From Streptomyces sp. NBC_00443 (GTDB lineage Bacteria; Actinomycetota; Actinomycetes; Streptomycetales; Streptomycetaceae): a stretch of 64,000 nt of DNA. The stretch is taken from NCBI RefSeq assembly GCF_036014175.1, contig NZ_CP107917.1, positions 434,001 to 498,000 of the forward strand. The letters are read 5' to 3'. Of the stretch, positions 9,406-18,358 are shown in pieces. Numbering within the stretch: the stretch's first letter is position 1; every line of letters starts with the position of its first letter. The position numbers and the translations under genes were made by a program. The notes beneath the pieces were generated by a model that made no database searches, was not told the origin of the DNA, and saw nothing but the letters and a program-made list of their open reading frames with translations.

Positions 9406-12400
9406 TCAGGCGAGTTCGACGAGGAGGTCGCCGCCCTCGACCTGCTGGATGCGATTGATGGCGAGCCTGGCCACCTTGCCGGACTTCGAGGCGGTGATCG
9501 AGGCCTCCATCTTCATCGCCTCGATGGTGGCCACCGTGTCGCCGGCCGTCACCTCGTCCCCCTCGGCGACCGTGAGGGTCACCACGCCGGCGAACGGTGC
9601 CGGGACATGGCCGGGGTTGGCACGGTCGGCCTTCTCCGTGACCGGGACGTCGGAGGCCGCCGCCCTGTCGCGGACCTGGATGGGCCGCAGTTGGCCGTTC
9701 AGGGTGGACATCACGGTGCGCATGCCGCGCTCGTCCGCGTCGCCGACGGCCTGCAGCTCGATCAGCAGCCGCACACCGCGTTCGAGGTCGACGGAGTACT
9801 CCTTGCCGGGGCGCAGTCCGTAGAAGAAGTCCTTGCTGTCGAGGACGCTGGTGTCGCCGTACGTGTCGCGGTGCGTGTCGAACTCGCGGGTCGGGCCCGG
9901 GAACAGCAGCCGGTTGAGCGTCGCCCGCCGGTCCTTCGCCAGGCCCTCGCGGTCGTCGGCGTTCAGCTCCTGGACCGGCTTGGCCTCGGCGCGCCCCTGC
10001 AACGCCTTCGTGCGGAACGGCTCGGGCCAGCCGCCGGGCGGGGTGCCCAGCTCGCCGCGCAGGAACCCGATGACGGAGTCGGGGATGTCGAACCTGTCCG
10101 GCTCCGCCTCGAAGTCCTTCGGGGAGACGCCCGCGCCCACGAGGTGCAGCGCCAGGTCGCCCACCACCTTCGACGAGGGGGTGACCTTCACCAGCCGGCC
10201 GAGCATCCGGTCGGCGGCGCCGTACATCGCCTCGATGTCCTCGAAGCGGTCGCCCAGACCCAGCGCGACCGCCTGGGTGCGCAGGTTGGATAGCTGGCCG
10301 CCGGGGATCTCATGGTGGTAGACACGGCCGGTCGGCGAGGCCAGACCCGCCTCGAAGGGGGCGTAGACCTTGCGGACGCTCTCCCAGTACGGCTCCAGGT
10401 CGCCGACGGCCTGGAGGTCGAGGCCGGTGGGCCGCTCGGAGTGGTCGGTCGCGGCCACGATCGCCGACAGGGACGGCTGGGAGGTGGTGCCCGCCATGGA
10501 CGCCACCGCGCCGTCCACCGCGTCCGCGCCGGCCTGGACGGCGGCGAGGTAGGTGGCGAGCTGCCCGCCGGCGGTGTCGTGGGTGTGCACGTGGACCGGC
10601 AGGTCGAACTCCCTGCGCAGGGCCGACACCAGGGTCGCCGCGGCCGGGGCGCGCAGCAGGCCCGCCATGTCCTTGACGGCCAGCACGTGGGCGCCCGCCT
10701 CGACGATCTGCTCGGCCAGGCGCAGGTAGTAGTCCAGGGTGTACAGGCGCTCCGACGGGTCGGACAGGTCGGAGGTGTAGCACAGGGCCACCTCGGCGAC
10801 GGCGGTTCCGGTGTCCCTTACGGCCTCGATGGCGGGCCGCATCTGGGCGACGTCGTTGAGGGCGTCGAAGATGCGGAAGATGTCGATGCCGGTGGCTGCG
10901 GCCTCGTGCACGAAGGCGTCGGTCACCTCGGTGGGATACGGCGTGTAGCCCACGGTGTTGCGGCCGCGCAGCAGCATCTGCAGGCAGATGTTCGGCGCGG
11001 CTTCCCGCAGGGCCGCCAGGCGCTCCCACGGGTCCTCGGCGAGGAAGCGCAGGGCGACGTCGTAGGTCGCGCCGCCCCAACACTCCAGGGACAGCAGCTG
11101 GGGCAGGGTGCGCGCCACCACTGGGGCGACGGCGAGCATGTCCTTGGTACGCACGCGTGTGGCGAGCAGCGACTGGTGGGCGTCGCGGAACGTGGTGTCG
11201 GTGACGCCGATGGTCGGGGACGCGCGCAGCCAGCGGGCGAAGCCTTCCGGGCCGAGTTCGGCGAGCCGCTGCCGAGAGCCGGCCGGCGGCTCTCCGGCCG
11301 GCAGCGCGGGCAGCTTGGTCAACGGCTCCAGCAGGTCGGGCCGTTCGCCGTGCGGCTTGTTCACGGTGACGTCGGCCAGGTAGGTCAGCAGCTTCGTGCC
11401 GCGGTCGGCGGAGTGGCGGGCGGTGAGCAGGTGCGGGCGCTGCTCGATGAAGGACGTGGTGACCCGGCCGGCCTGGAAGTCGGCGTCGTCCAGCACCGCT
11501 TGCAGGAAGGGGATGTTGGTGGACACGCCGCGGATGCGGAACTCGGCCACGGCGCGCCGGGCACGGCCCACCGCGGTGCTGAAGTCCCGGCCCCGGCAGG
11601 TGAGTTTGACCAGCATGGAGTCGAAGTGCGCGCTGATGTCCGTACCGGCGTGGGTGGTGCCGCCGTCGAGGCGGATGCCCGAGCCGCCCGGCGAGCGGTA
11701 GGCGCTGATGCGGCCGGTGTCGGGGCGGAAGCCGTTGGCGGGGTCCTCGGTGGTGATACGGCACTGCAGCGCGGCGCCGCGCAGCGTGACGGTCTCCTGG
11801 GCGAGGCCGAGGTCGGCGAGGGTCTCGCCGGCGGCGATACGCAGCTGAGACTGCACCAGGTCGACGTCGGTGACCTCCTCGGTCACGGTGTGCTCGACCT
11901 GGATGCGCGGGTTCATCTCGATGAAGACGTGGTTGCCGTCGCGGTCGAGGAGGAATTCCACGGTGCCGGCGTTGCGGTACCCGATCTGGCGGGCGAACCG
12001 CACGGCGTCGGCGCAGATCCGGTCGCGCAGCTCCGGGTCGAGGTTCGGCGCGGGCGCCAGCTCGATCACCTTCTGGTGGCGGCGCTGCACCGAGCAGTCC
12101 CGCTCGAACAGGTGGATGACGTTGCCCTGCCCGTCGGCGAGGATCTGCACCTCGATGTGGCGGGGCTCGACGACCGCCTTCTCCAGGAACACCGTGGGAT
12201 CACCGAACGCGGACGCCGCCTCGCGGGACGCCGCCTCGATGGACTCCCGCAGCTGGGCGGGATCCTCCACACGGCGCATGCCGCGTCCGCCGCCGCCTGC
12301 GACCGCCTTGACGAACACGGGGAAGCCGACGTCGTCGGCCGCGCGGACCAGTTCGTCGACGTCGTTGGAGGGCGCGGACGAGCCGAGCACGGGTACGCCG

Positions 12401-12780
12401 GCCTCGCGGGCTGCGGCCACCGCGCGGGCCTTGTTCCCCGTCAGCTCCAGGATGTCCGCGCTCGGTCCGACGAAGGTGATGCCCGCTTCCTCGCAGGCCC
12501 GGGCCAGATCCGGGTTCTCGGACAGGAATCCGTACCCGGGGTACACGGCGTCCGCTCCGGCACGGCGCGCCGCGCGGACGATCTCCTCCACGGAGAGATA
12601 CGCCCGCACCGGATGTCCGGGCTGCCCGATCTCGTAGGCCTCGTCGGCCTTGAGCCGGTGCAGGGAGTTGCGGTCCTCGTGCGGGAAGACGGCGACGGTG
12701 CGCGCGCCGAGCTCATAGCCTGCGCGGAACGCACGAATCGCGATCTCCCCGCGGTTGGCGACCAGCACCTTGCGGAACAT
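9406..12780 (-). CDS. pyc: Pyruvate carboxylase
   Basis: This intact 1124-residue enzyme carboxylates pyruvate to oxaloacetate using ATP, bicarbonate and biotin, refilling the TCA cycle. The biotin carboxylase part (about 1-450) starts MFRKVLVANRGEIAIRAFRA and contains the glycine-rich ATP loop 'GGGGRGMR' and 'EMNPRIQVEHTVTEEV'. The carboxyltransferase part (about 510-800) has 'DTTFRDAHQSLLATRVRT' and the metal-site 'HVHTHDTAGG'. The C-terminal biotinyl domain carries EAMKMEA, with the biotinylated Lys near residue 1088. The length is that of standard single-chain PYC. The start at 12780 is the natural one. A divergent 255-base region separates it from the next gene. Confidence 0.97.
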   Translation of the reverse strand: MFRKVLVANRGEIAIRAFRAGYELGARTVAVFPHEDRNSLHRLKADEAYEIGQPGHPVRAYLSVEEIVRAARRAGADAVYPGYGFLSENPDLARACEEAGITFVGPSADILELTGNKARAVAAAREAGVPVLGSSAPSNDVDELVRAADDVGFPVFVKAVAGGGGRGMRRVEDPAQLRESIEAASREAASAFGDPTVFLEKAVVEPRHIEVQILADGQGNVIHLFERDCSVQRRHQKVIELAPAPNLDPELRDRICADAVRFARQIGYRNAGTVEFLLDRDGNHVFIEMNPRIQVEHTVTEEVTDVDLVQSQLRIAAGETLADLGLAQETVTLRGAALQCRITTEDPANGFRPDTGRISAYRSPGGSGIRLDGGTTHAGTDISAHFDSMLVKLTCRGRDFSTAVGRARRAVAEFRIRGVSTNIPFLQAVLDDADFQAGRVTTSFIEQRPHLLTARHSADRGTKLLTYLADVTVNKPHGERPDLLEPLTKLPALPAGEPPAGSRQRLAELGPEGFARWLRASPTIGVTDTTFRDAHQSLLATRVRTKDMLAVAPVVARTLPQLLSLECWGGATYDVALRFLAEDPWERLAALREAAPNICLQMLLRGRNTVGYTPYPTEVTDAFVHEAAATGIDIFRIFDALNDVAQMRPAIEAVRDTGTAVAEVALCYTSDLSDPSERLYTLDYYLRLAEQIVEAGAHVLAVKDMAGLLRAPAAATLVSALRREFDLPVHVHTHDTAGGQLATYLAAVQAGADAVDGAVASMAGTTSQPSLSAIVAATDHSERPTGLDLQAVGDLEPYWESVRKVYAPFEAGLASPTGRVYHHEIPGGQLSNLRTQAVALGLGDRFEDIEAMYGAADRMLGRLVKVTPSSKVVGDLALHLVGAGVSPKDFEAEPDRFDIPDSVIGFLRGELGTPPGGWPEPFRTKALQGRAEAKPVQELNADDREGLAKDRRATLNRLLFPGPTREFDTHRDTYGDTSVLDSKDFFYGLRPGKEYSVDLERGVRLLIELQAVGDADERGMRTVMSTLNGQLRPIQVRDRAAASDVPVTEKADRANPGHVPAPFAGVVTLTVAEGDEVTAGDTVATIEAMKMEASITASKSGKVARLAINRIQQVEGGDLLVELA

Positions 12781-13035
12781 TCTTGATCCCTTCAGCCTTG
12801 CGGTGACGGAGCACCCATGGTGTCGGCGGCGCCTCTCTCACGCCATGTGAGCCGGGCCACTCTCGATCTCCCCCCTCACCTGCCCAGGTTCCGCAACCTG
12901 TCACAGCGCACCACCGACACCTGAGCGGCCGGACGGGCCTACGCTGTCCTTGAGCCTCCTGTGGTCAAGGGTGGCGTCGGTCCGTCGCGGGCCCCGGGTC
13001 GCGGTGGGCCGGTGCCGGGTGAGCGAGGTGCCCCT

Positions 13036-15111
13036 ATGACCAGCGCCAGTCCCTACGGTGCGCATGCGCACGATGCGGTCGGCGAAACCCCGGACCGGCG
13101 TATGTCCGCGGTGGGACACCCAGGGGTGTTCCAGGATCTGCTGCCGCTGGCCCTGTGGGTTGCCGATGCCGAGGGACGTATGGCGCAGTGGTCGCTCGCC
13201 GCCCACGACCTGCTCGGTCACACCCCGGAGCAGGTGGTGGGCCAGGACGTCAACCGTGTTCTCGTGCCCGAGGAGAACCGCGACCTGGCCGAGCGGCTCA
13301 CCCGGACCGTGCAGGGGGGTGCGGCGGTCGTCGCACGGCTGCCGGTCCGCCATCGGGACGGGCATCTGGTCGACATGGACATGTGGATCTGCCCGATCGC
13401 GGACGGGCGGCGGACGGGCGTGATGGCCATCGCGGCGGAGACCACCGCCGTGGAGCAGATGCGCGATGCGCTGGCGGCGCTGGAGGGGTTGTTCACCCAG
13501 TCCCCGATCGGCTTGGCCATGCTCGGTTCCGATCTGCGTTTCCTGCGGGTGAACCAGGCGCTGGCCCGTGTGGACGGCGTACCGGTGGCGGAGCACGTCG
13601 GCAAGCGTGTGAGCGAGGTCGCCCCCGGCACCGAGGCGCTGGAGTCGGTGATGCAGCAGGTCCTGGACCGGGGTGAGGCGGTGGTGGACTTCCGCTACTC
13701 CGCCGTCAGCACGACACAGCCGGAGCTGCTGCGGACGTGGTCCTGCTCCTACGCACCCTTGCTCGACGGCGCCGGCCGGCGGATCGGACTGATCGCTTCG
13801 GTGATCGACGTCACGGAGGGACAGCGCGCCCACCTGGAGGCGGAGCGGGCGCGGCGGCGGCTCGCGCTGCTGGCGGAGGCGGGCACGCAGATGGGTTCCA
13901 CGCTGGATCTGCGGCAGACGGCGCAGGAGGTGGTCCGCGTGCTGGTGCCCCGGCTGGCCGACTCCGCCGACGTGCAGTTGCTGGAGGAGGCGGTGGCCCC
14001 GGACGAGACCGCGGCATCGGCGCACGGCGTGGTGCGCCGCACCGCGGCGTCCTTCACCGATCCGGCGGCGCCGGCGGACGAACTCGCCGTCGGCATGACC
14101 CAGCAGGTCCCCGTGGGCTCGGTGTACGAACGGGTCATCACCCAGGGCCGGCCCATGGACCTGGCCCGGTCCGACATCGGCCCCATGATCATCGCCCCGG
14201 GCGCCGACAGGCTGCGCGCCTACCTGCGCGCCCATGTGGGCGCGGCGCGCCTGATCCCGCTGGTGGCCCGCGGGACCGTGCTCGGCGCCGTCATCGTCAC
14301 CCGGACCCGGCATCGCGGGCCGTTCGACGACCAGGACACGCTGCTGATCGACGAACTGGTCGCCCGGGCGGCGCTGAACATCGACAACGCGCGCATGTAC
14401 AGCCGGGAGCGTGACGCGGCCCTTACCCTGCAGCGCAGCCTGATGAACCCCGTCCTGCCTCCCGTCGACGGACTGGAACTCGCCGGGCGCTATCTGCCGG
14501 CCGGTGACCACGAGGTCGGCGGCGACTGGTTCGACGCCATCGCCCTGTCGGACGACCGGACCGCCCTGGTGATCGGGGACGTGATGGGGCACGGCATCCA
14601 CGCGGCGGCGGTCATGGGGCAGCTGCGCACGGCCATACGGACCCTGGCCCGCCGGGAGCCCGCGCCCGACCAGGTGCTGCCCGCCCTGGACGCCGTGGTG
14701 GCGGATCTGGGCGACAACGAGATGGCCACGTGCCTGTACGCCGTTCACGATCCGCGGACCGGCCTGTGTCTGATCGCCAGGGCGGGTCACCCGCCGCCCG
14801 TGATCGCCGACGAGCGCGGAACGGTCACCTTCCTGGACTGCCCGGCGGGCCCGCCCCTCGGCGTCGGCCGAATGGACTGCGAGGTCCAGCAGGTGGTCCT
14901 CCCTGCGCACGGGCTTCTTGTGATGTACACCGACGGCCTGATCGAGACCCGCGGCACGGACCTCGACCAGGGCATGCGCCGTCTGGCACAGGCACTGCGT
15001 CAGCCCGGCCGCCCGCTGGCGAAGATCTGCGACGGCGTCCTGGCCCACGTCATGCCCGAGGGCGCCGACGACGACGTGGCGGTTCTCCTGGCTCGGGCTC
15101 TGCCGCGATGA
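13036..15111 (+). CDS. PAS-PAS-GAF-SpoIIE (PP2C) protein phosphatase
   Basis: The 691-residue protein is a cytosolic multi-sensor PP2C phosphatase. The domains in order are PAS ('LPLALWVADAEGRMAQWSLAA', about 30-140), a second PAS ('LFTQSPIGLAMLGSDLRFLRVN', about 150-265), GAF (about 280-455) and SpoIIE/PP2C (about 470-690). Metal-ligand motifs are present: GGDWFD near residue 494, GDVMGHGIHAAAVMG, MYTDGLIE and DDDVAVLL. Enzymes of this class dephosphorylate STAS-domain anti-anti-sigma factors. The ATG at 13036 follows GAGG at a good distance, and the longer upstream extension lacks family character. It is followed by a paralog in the same orientation; the two probably arose by tandem duplication. 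Confidence 0.9.
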   Translation: MTSASPYGAHAHDAVGETPDRRMSAVGHPGVFQDLLPLALWVADAEGRMAQWSLAAHDLLGHTPEQVVGQDVNRVLVPEENRDLAERLTRTVQGGAAVVARLPVRHRDGHLVDMDMWICPIADGRRTGVMAIAAETTAVEQMRDALAALEGLFTQSPIGLAMLGSDLRFLRVNQALARVDGVPVAEHVGKRVSEVAPGTEALESVMQQVLDRGEAVVDFRYSAVSTTQPELLRTWSCSYAPLLDGAGRRIGLIASVIDVTEGQRAHLEAERARRRLALLAEAGTQMGSTLDLRQTAQEVVRVLVPRLADSADVQLLEEAVAPDETAASAHGVVRRTAASFTDPAAPADELAVGMTQQVPVGSVYERVITQGRPMDLARSDIGPMIIAPGADRLRAYLRAHVGAARLIPLVARGTVLGAVIVTRTRHRGPFDDQDTLLIDELVARAALNIDNARMYSRERDAALTLQRSLMNPVLPPVDGLELAGRYLPAGDHEVGGDWFDAIALSDDRTALVIGDVMGHGIHAAAVMGQLRTAIRTLARREPAPDQVLPALDAVVADLGDNEMATCLYAVHDPRTGLCLIARAGHPPPVIADERGTVTFLDCPAGPPLGVGRMDCEVQQVVLPAHGLLVMYTDGLIETRGTDLDQGMRRLAQALRQPGRPLAKICDGVLAHVMPEGADDDVAVLLARALPR

Positions 15112-15216
15112 CCTTGCCGGCCGGACCGTAAGGAGCAGCTTCCGAGGCACGGTGTGCCCGTACACCCGATACTGGGACTGAGCCGCTGCCAGGCATGCCG
15201 AACGGTAGGAGCGCCC

Positions 15217-15237
15217 CGGGGCCGCAGTACGGCCCCG
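15217..15237 (+). terminator. Hairpin between the two tandem phosphatase genes
   Basis: CGGGGCCG (15217-15224) pairs perfectly with CGGCCCCG (15230-15237) around a 5-base loop. It lies 25 bases before the start of the second phosphatase gene. It may weakly terminate transcription or, because it is so close to the start codon, affect translation of the second gene. Confidence 0.4.
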
Positions 15238-15261
15238 CGAACGGCGCGGGACGGGTGGGCG

Positions 15262-17709
15262 ATGCACGACACACCCCCGACGACGCTCAGCGAGAGCCCG
15301 GAGGATCCGTTCTCGATCCACCAGTCCGCCTCCGCCGTTGTGGACAGGAGGGGTCGGGTCGTCGCCTGGAGCGAGCAGGCCACCAAGCTGCTCGGGTACC
15401 GGGCCGACGAGGTGCTGGGCCGGCCGGTCCGCGAGGTCCTGATCGACAGCGGGGACGAGTCCGTGATCGCCGAGGCGACGCACGCGTGCCTGCGGGAGGG
15501 CGGCTGGTTCGGGCTGCTGTCGGTACGGCACCGCGCGGGCGACCGCATGTACGTGGGGTTCAGGGCCCGGTGCGTGCAACGGCTGGACTCCAGCGTCGAG
15601 TGGCTTCTCGTCGGCTCGCGCGCCGAGGACGTCATCCAGTGGGAGATCGACAGGGGCGTGCTGGACGGCCTCTTCAGCCGGTCCCCCGTGGGTGTCGTGG
15701 TTCTCGGGCCGGACCTGCGCGTGCTGCGGATGAACCGGGCGGTCGCAAGGTTCGGCGGACTGCCGCCGGAGGCGTACCGCGGGCGACGCGCGGGCGAGTT
15801 CCTCCTCGGTGCGGACGCGGACCTCGCCGAGGAGAAGCTGCGGTCGGTCCTGGAGACGGGCAGGCCCGTGATCTTCGCCGAGCAACCGGCACGGCTGCTG
15901 AGCGACACCCGCAAGGAACTGTTCATCTCCATCTCCGCCTTCCGGATGCAGGACCCGTCCGGAAGGGTGCTGGGCGTCACCGAGATCGTCGAGGACGTCA
16001 CCGACCGCCATCGGGCCCGCCGCCGGCTCGCGCTGCTCAACGAGGCCGGCGCCAGGATCGGCAGCACGCTGGATGTCGCCACGACGGCACGTGAGCTGGC
16101 CGAGTCGGCGGTTCCCGAACTCGCCGACGCCCTGTCGGTGGATCTGCTGGAGCCCGTGACCCGCGGGGAGGAACCGGCGCCCGACGCCAAGGGTCCACTA
16201 CGGAGGATGGCGGTCCGCAGCGTCCGGCCCGACGCGCAGAAGTTGATGTATCCCGTCGGCCATCTCTTCAGCTTTCCCGACCGGACGGCACCGGCCCGCT
16301 GCCTCGCCGAGCGTCGGCCAGTCCTGGAGGCCACTCTGGATCCCGACTCCGGATGGTTCGCCGCCGAACCGACGCGGACCGAAAAGGCGCTCGCGATGGG
16401 CGTCCACTCCCTGATCGTGGTGCCGCTGACCGCGCGCGGTGTCATCCTCGGCCTGGTCTGCCTGTGGCGCTCCCAGCGGCCGGAGCCCTTCGAGGAGGAC
16501 GACCTCACCCTGGCGGAGGAGTTCGCCGCCAGAGCCGCGGTCTGCATCGACAACGCCCGCCGCTACACCCAGCAGCACCAGGCCGCTGAAGCCCTCCAGC
16601 GCAGCCTGCTGCCGAGTGAGGTGCCCGAGCATCCGGCGGTCGAGACCGCCCACCGCTATCTGCCCGCGCAGGCCTCCGCCGGAGTCGGCGGCGACTGGTT
16701 CGACGTCATCCCGCTGTCGGGCCTGCGCGTCGCGCTGGTCGTCGGCGACGTGGTCGGCCATGGCATGCACGCCTCGGCGACCATGGGCCGGCTGCGCGCC
16801 TCTGTGCGCACCTTGGCACACCTCGACCTGGCTCCGGACGAAGTCCTCGCCCGGCTCGACGACTTGGTGGACCAGCTGGCCACCGAACAGCAGCAGATCG
16901 ATGCGAACATGCCCCAGATCCTGGGCGCGACGTGCCTGTACGCGATCTACGACCCCGTGTCCCGGCACTGCGCCCTGGCCCGCGCGGGTCATCCGCCGCC
17001 GACCGTACTGGGTCCGGACGGGCAGGTCCGCCCGATCGAACTGCCCGCCGGTCCACCACTCGGCCTCGGCGGGCTGCCGTTCGAGACGGCAGAGCTCGAA
17101 CTGGAGGAGGGCAGCCTGATCGCTCTGTACAGCGACGGTCTCCTCCTGGCCGACCAGCGCGACATCGACCAGGGCCTGGACCTGCTGCGTACCGCGCTGT
17201 CCGGTCCTGCCCAGTCGCTGGAGCACACGTGCAAGGCGGTGGAGGACGCGATGCTGCCCGACCGGTCCGCCGACGACGTCACGCTGCTGCTGGGCCGGAC
17301 CCGGGTGCTGGCGGCGGAGCAGGTGGCCACCTGGGAGCTGTCGGCCGAGGCCACCGCGGCCGCCCGGGCCCGGGCGCTGGTGACGGACCGGCTGACCGAG
17401 TGGGGGCTGGATGAGTGTGCCTTCACCACCGAACTCATCGTGAGCGAGCTGGTCACCAACGCCTACCGGTATGCCGGCGGCCCGGTCGTGCTCCGTCTGA
17501 TCCGTGACGGCCAGCTGATCTGCGAGGTCTCCGACAGCAGCAGCACCTCGCCCCACCTGCGTCAGGCCAGCAGCACCGACGAGGGCGGACGCGGCCTGTT
17601 CCTGGTGGCCCAGCTGGCCGAACGGTGGGGCACGCGCTACGGCCGCAACAGCAAGACCATCTGGGCCGAGCAGCCGCTGCCGGAGCCCTCTGCGGAGACC
17701 GGCACCTGA
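15262..17709 (+). CDS. PAS-GAF-SpoIIE phosphatase fused to RsbW-type ATPase domain
   Basis: The 815-residue protein repeats the upstream gene's plan (PAS about 15-125, PAS about 130-245, GAF about 255-435, PP2C about 450-665) and adds a C-terminal HATPase_c/anti-sigma kinase-like domain at about 690-810. PP2C motifs are GGDWFDVIPL near residue 475, GDVVGHGMHASATMG and LYSDGLLL; the last has Ser where the paralog has Thr. The ATPase N-box reads ELIVSELVTNAYRYA and a G-box reads EGGRGLFLV. Phosphatase and kinase in one chain allow opposite control of the same anti-anti-sigma factor. The start at ATG 15262 is upstream-supported by GGGTGGG. The two genes probably belong to one operon. Confidence 0.9.
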   Translation: MHDTPPTTLSESPEDPFSIHQSASAVVDRRGRVVAWSEQATKLLGYRADEVLGRPVREVLIDSGDESVIAEATHACLREGGWFGLLSVRHRAGDRMYVGFRARCVQRLDSSVEWLLVGSRAEDVIQWEIDRGVLDGLFSRSPVGVVVLGPDLRVLRMNRAVARFGGLPPEAYRGRRAGEFLLGADADLAEEKLRSVLETGRPVIFAEQPARLLSDTRKELFISISAFRMQDPSGRVLGVTEIVEDVTDRHRARRRLALLNEAGARIGSTLDVATTARELAESAVPELADALSVDLLEPVTRGEEPAPDAKGPLRRMAVRSVRPDAQKLMYPVGHLFSFPDRTAPARCLAERRPVLEATLDPDSGWFAAEPTRTEKALAMGVHSLIVVPLTARGVILGLVCLWRSQRPEPFEEDDLTLAEEFAARAAVCIDNARRYTQQHQAAEALQRSLLPSEVPEHPAVETAHRYLPAQASAGVGGDWFDVIPLSGLRVALVVGDVVGHGMHASATMGRLRASVRTLAHLDLAPDEVLARLDDLVDQLATEQQQIDANMPQILGATCLYAIYDPVSRHCALARAGHPPPTVLGPDGQVRPIELPAGPPLGLGGLPFETAELELEEGSLIALYSDGLLLADQRDIDQGLDLLRTALSGPAQSLEHTCKAVEDAMLPDRSADDVTLLLGRTRVLAAEQVATWELSAEATAAARARALVTDRLTEWGLDECAFTTELIVSELVTNAYRYAGGPVVLRLIRDGQLICEVSDSSSTSPHLRQASSTDEGGRGLFLVAQLAERWGTRYGRNSKTIWAEQPLPEPSAETGT

Positions 17710-17751
17710 CCTGCCACGACGGGCGGCCGGCAAGGCGTGACGCGCGGCGGC

Positions 17752-18273
17752 TCAGGTCTCGGCGAGGATCCCGGGCAGCTCGTCCATCCACTCCAGGACG
17801 GCTTCCTCGTAACGCAGCCCGAAGGCAAGGGTCGCGCGCTGATACGCGTCGAGTCCGCCAGCGGCGGCGCGTTCCCGGTAGCCGGCCAGCCGGCTCTCGT
17901 GCAGGGCACGGTGCTCGGCGACGAACTCCAGCAGCCGCTCCCGCTCCACGGCTGAACCGAACGCGATGGTGAGCAGCAGCGGGTAGCGGATCTGCTCGGT
18001 GCCCGGCGGGCGGGTGACCCACTCGGCGAACGCCGCGCGGCCTTCGTCGGTGAGCCGGTAGGGCTGGCGTGCCCGCGGCCCGGCCGGCCCGGCGCTCACC
18101 AGTCCACGATCCGCCAGCGTGGCGAGCTCCCGATACACCTGGCTGCGGGTCAGGGTCCAGAAGTCGCCGATCAGCTCCTCGGCGAGCTTCACCAGTTCAT
18201 AGCCGCTGGCCTCGCCCGCGTGCAGAAATCCCAGCAGCGAGGCCGCGCTCGCGTTGAGCTCGCTACCTGGCAT
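17752..18273 (-). CDS. PadR-family transcriptional regulator
   Basis: The 173-residue protein has a PadR winged helix at about residues 5-85 ('LLGFLHAGEASGYELVKLAEE', 'SQVYRELATLADRGLVSA', 'PYRLTDEGRAAF') and a C-terminal dimerisation helix region typical of Vir-type PadR proteins. PadR proteins are mostly repressors released by phenolic or other small ligands. The ATG at 18273 has AGGGAAG upstream; an in-frame extension to 18366 would run through the operator and is rejected. It is divergent from the carotenoid oxygenase gene, and two matching palindromes lie between them (18291-18347), so it very likely controls itself and that gene. Confidence 0.87.
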   Translation of the reverse strand: MPGSELNASAASLLGFLHAGEASGYELVKLAEELIGDFWTLTRSQVYRELATLADRGLVSAGPAGPRARQPYRLTDEGRAAFAEWVTRPPGTEQIRYPLLLTIAFGSAVERERLLEFVAEHRALHESRLAGYRERAAAGGLDAYQRATLAFGLRYEEAVLEWMDELPGILAET

Positions 18274-18290
18274 GAGTCTTCCCTTGACAT

Positions 18291-18347
18291 TCCACTGTGG
18301 ACTGTGTTGGCCTTGATGACGTACACGATAGTCCACTATGGACTGTG
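18291..18347. promoter_or_regulatory. Duplicated PadR operator in a divergent promoter
   Basis: The 16-base element TCCACTRTGGACTGTG occurs twice in the same orientation, at 18291-18306 and 18332-18347, 41 bases apart (close to four helical turns). Each contains an inverted repeat; the second reads AGTCCA-CTA-TGGACT. A TTGACA at 18284-18289 on the plus strand could be a -35 element. The second copy ends next to the ribosome binding site of the oxygenase gene, so bound regulator would block transcription. Confidence 0.78.
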
Positions 18348-18358
18348 GGGTGATCCGC

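Noticed and set aside
12901..16011. Minus-strand open frame of over 1000 codons opposite the tandem phosphatases
   Set aside because: Same reason: it is a GC-driven shadow of genes with clear domains on the plus strand.
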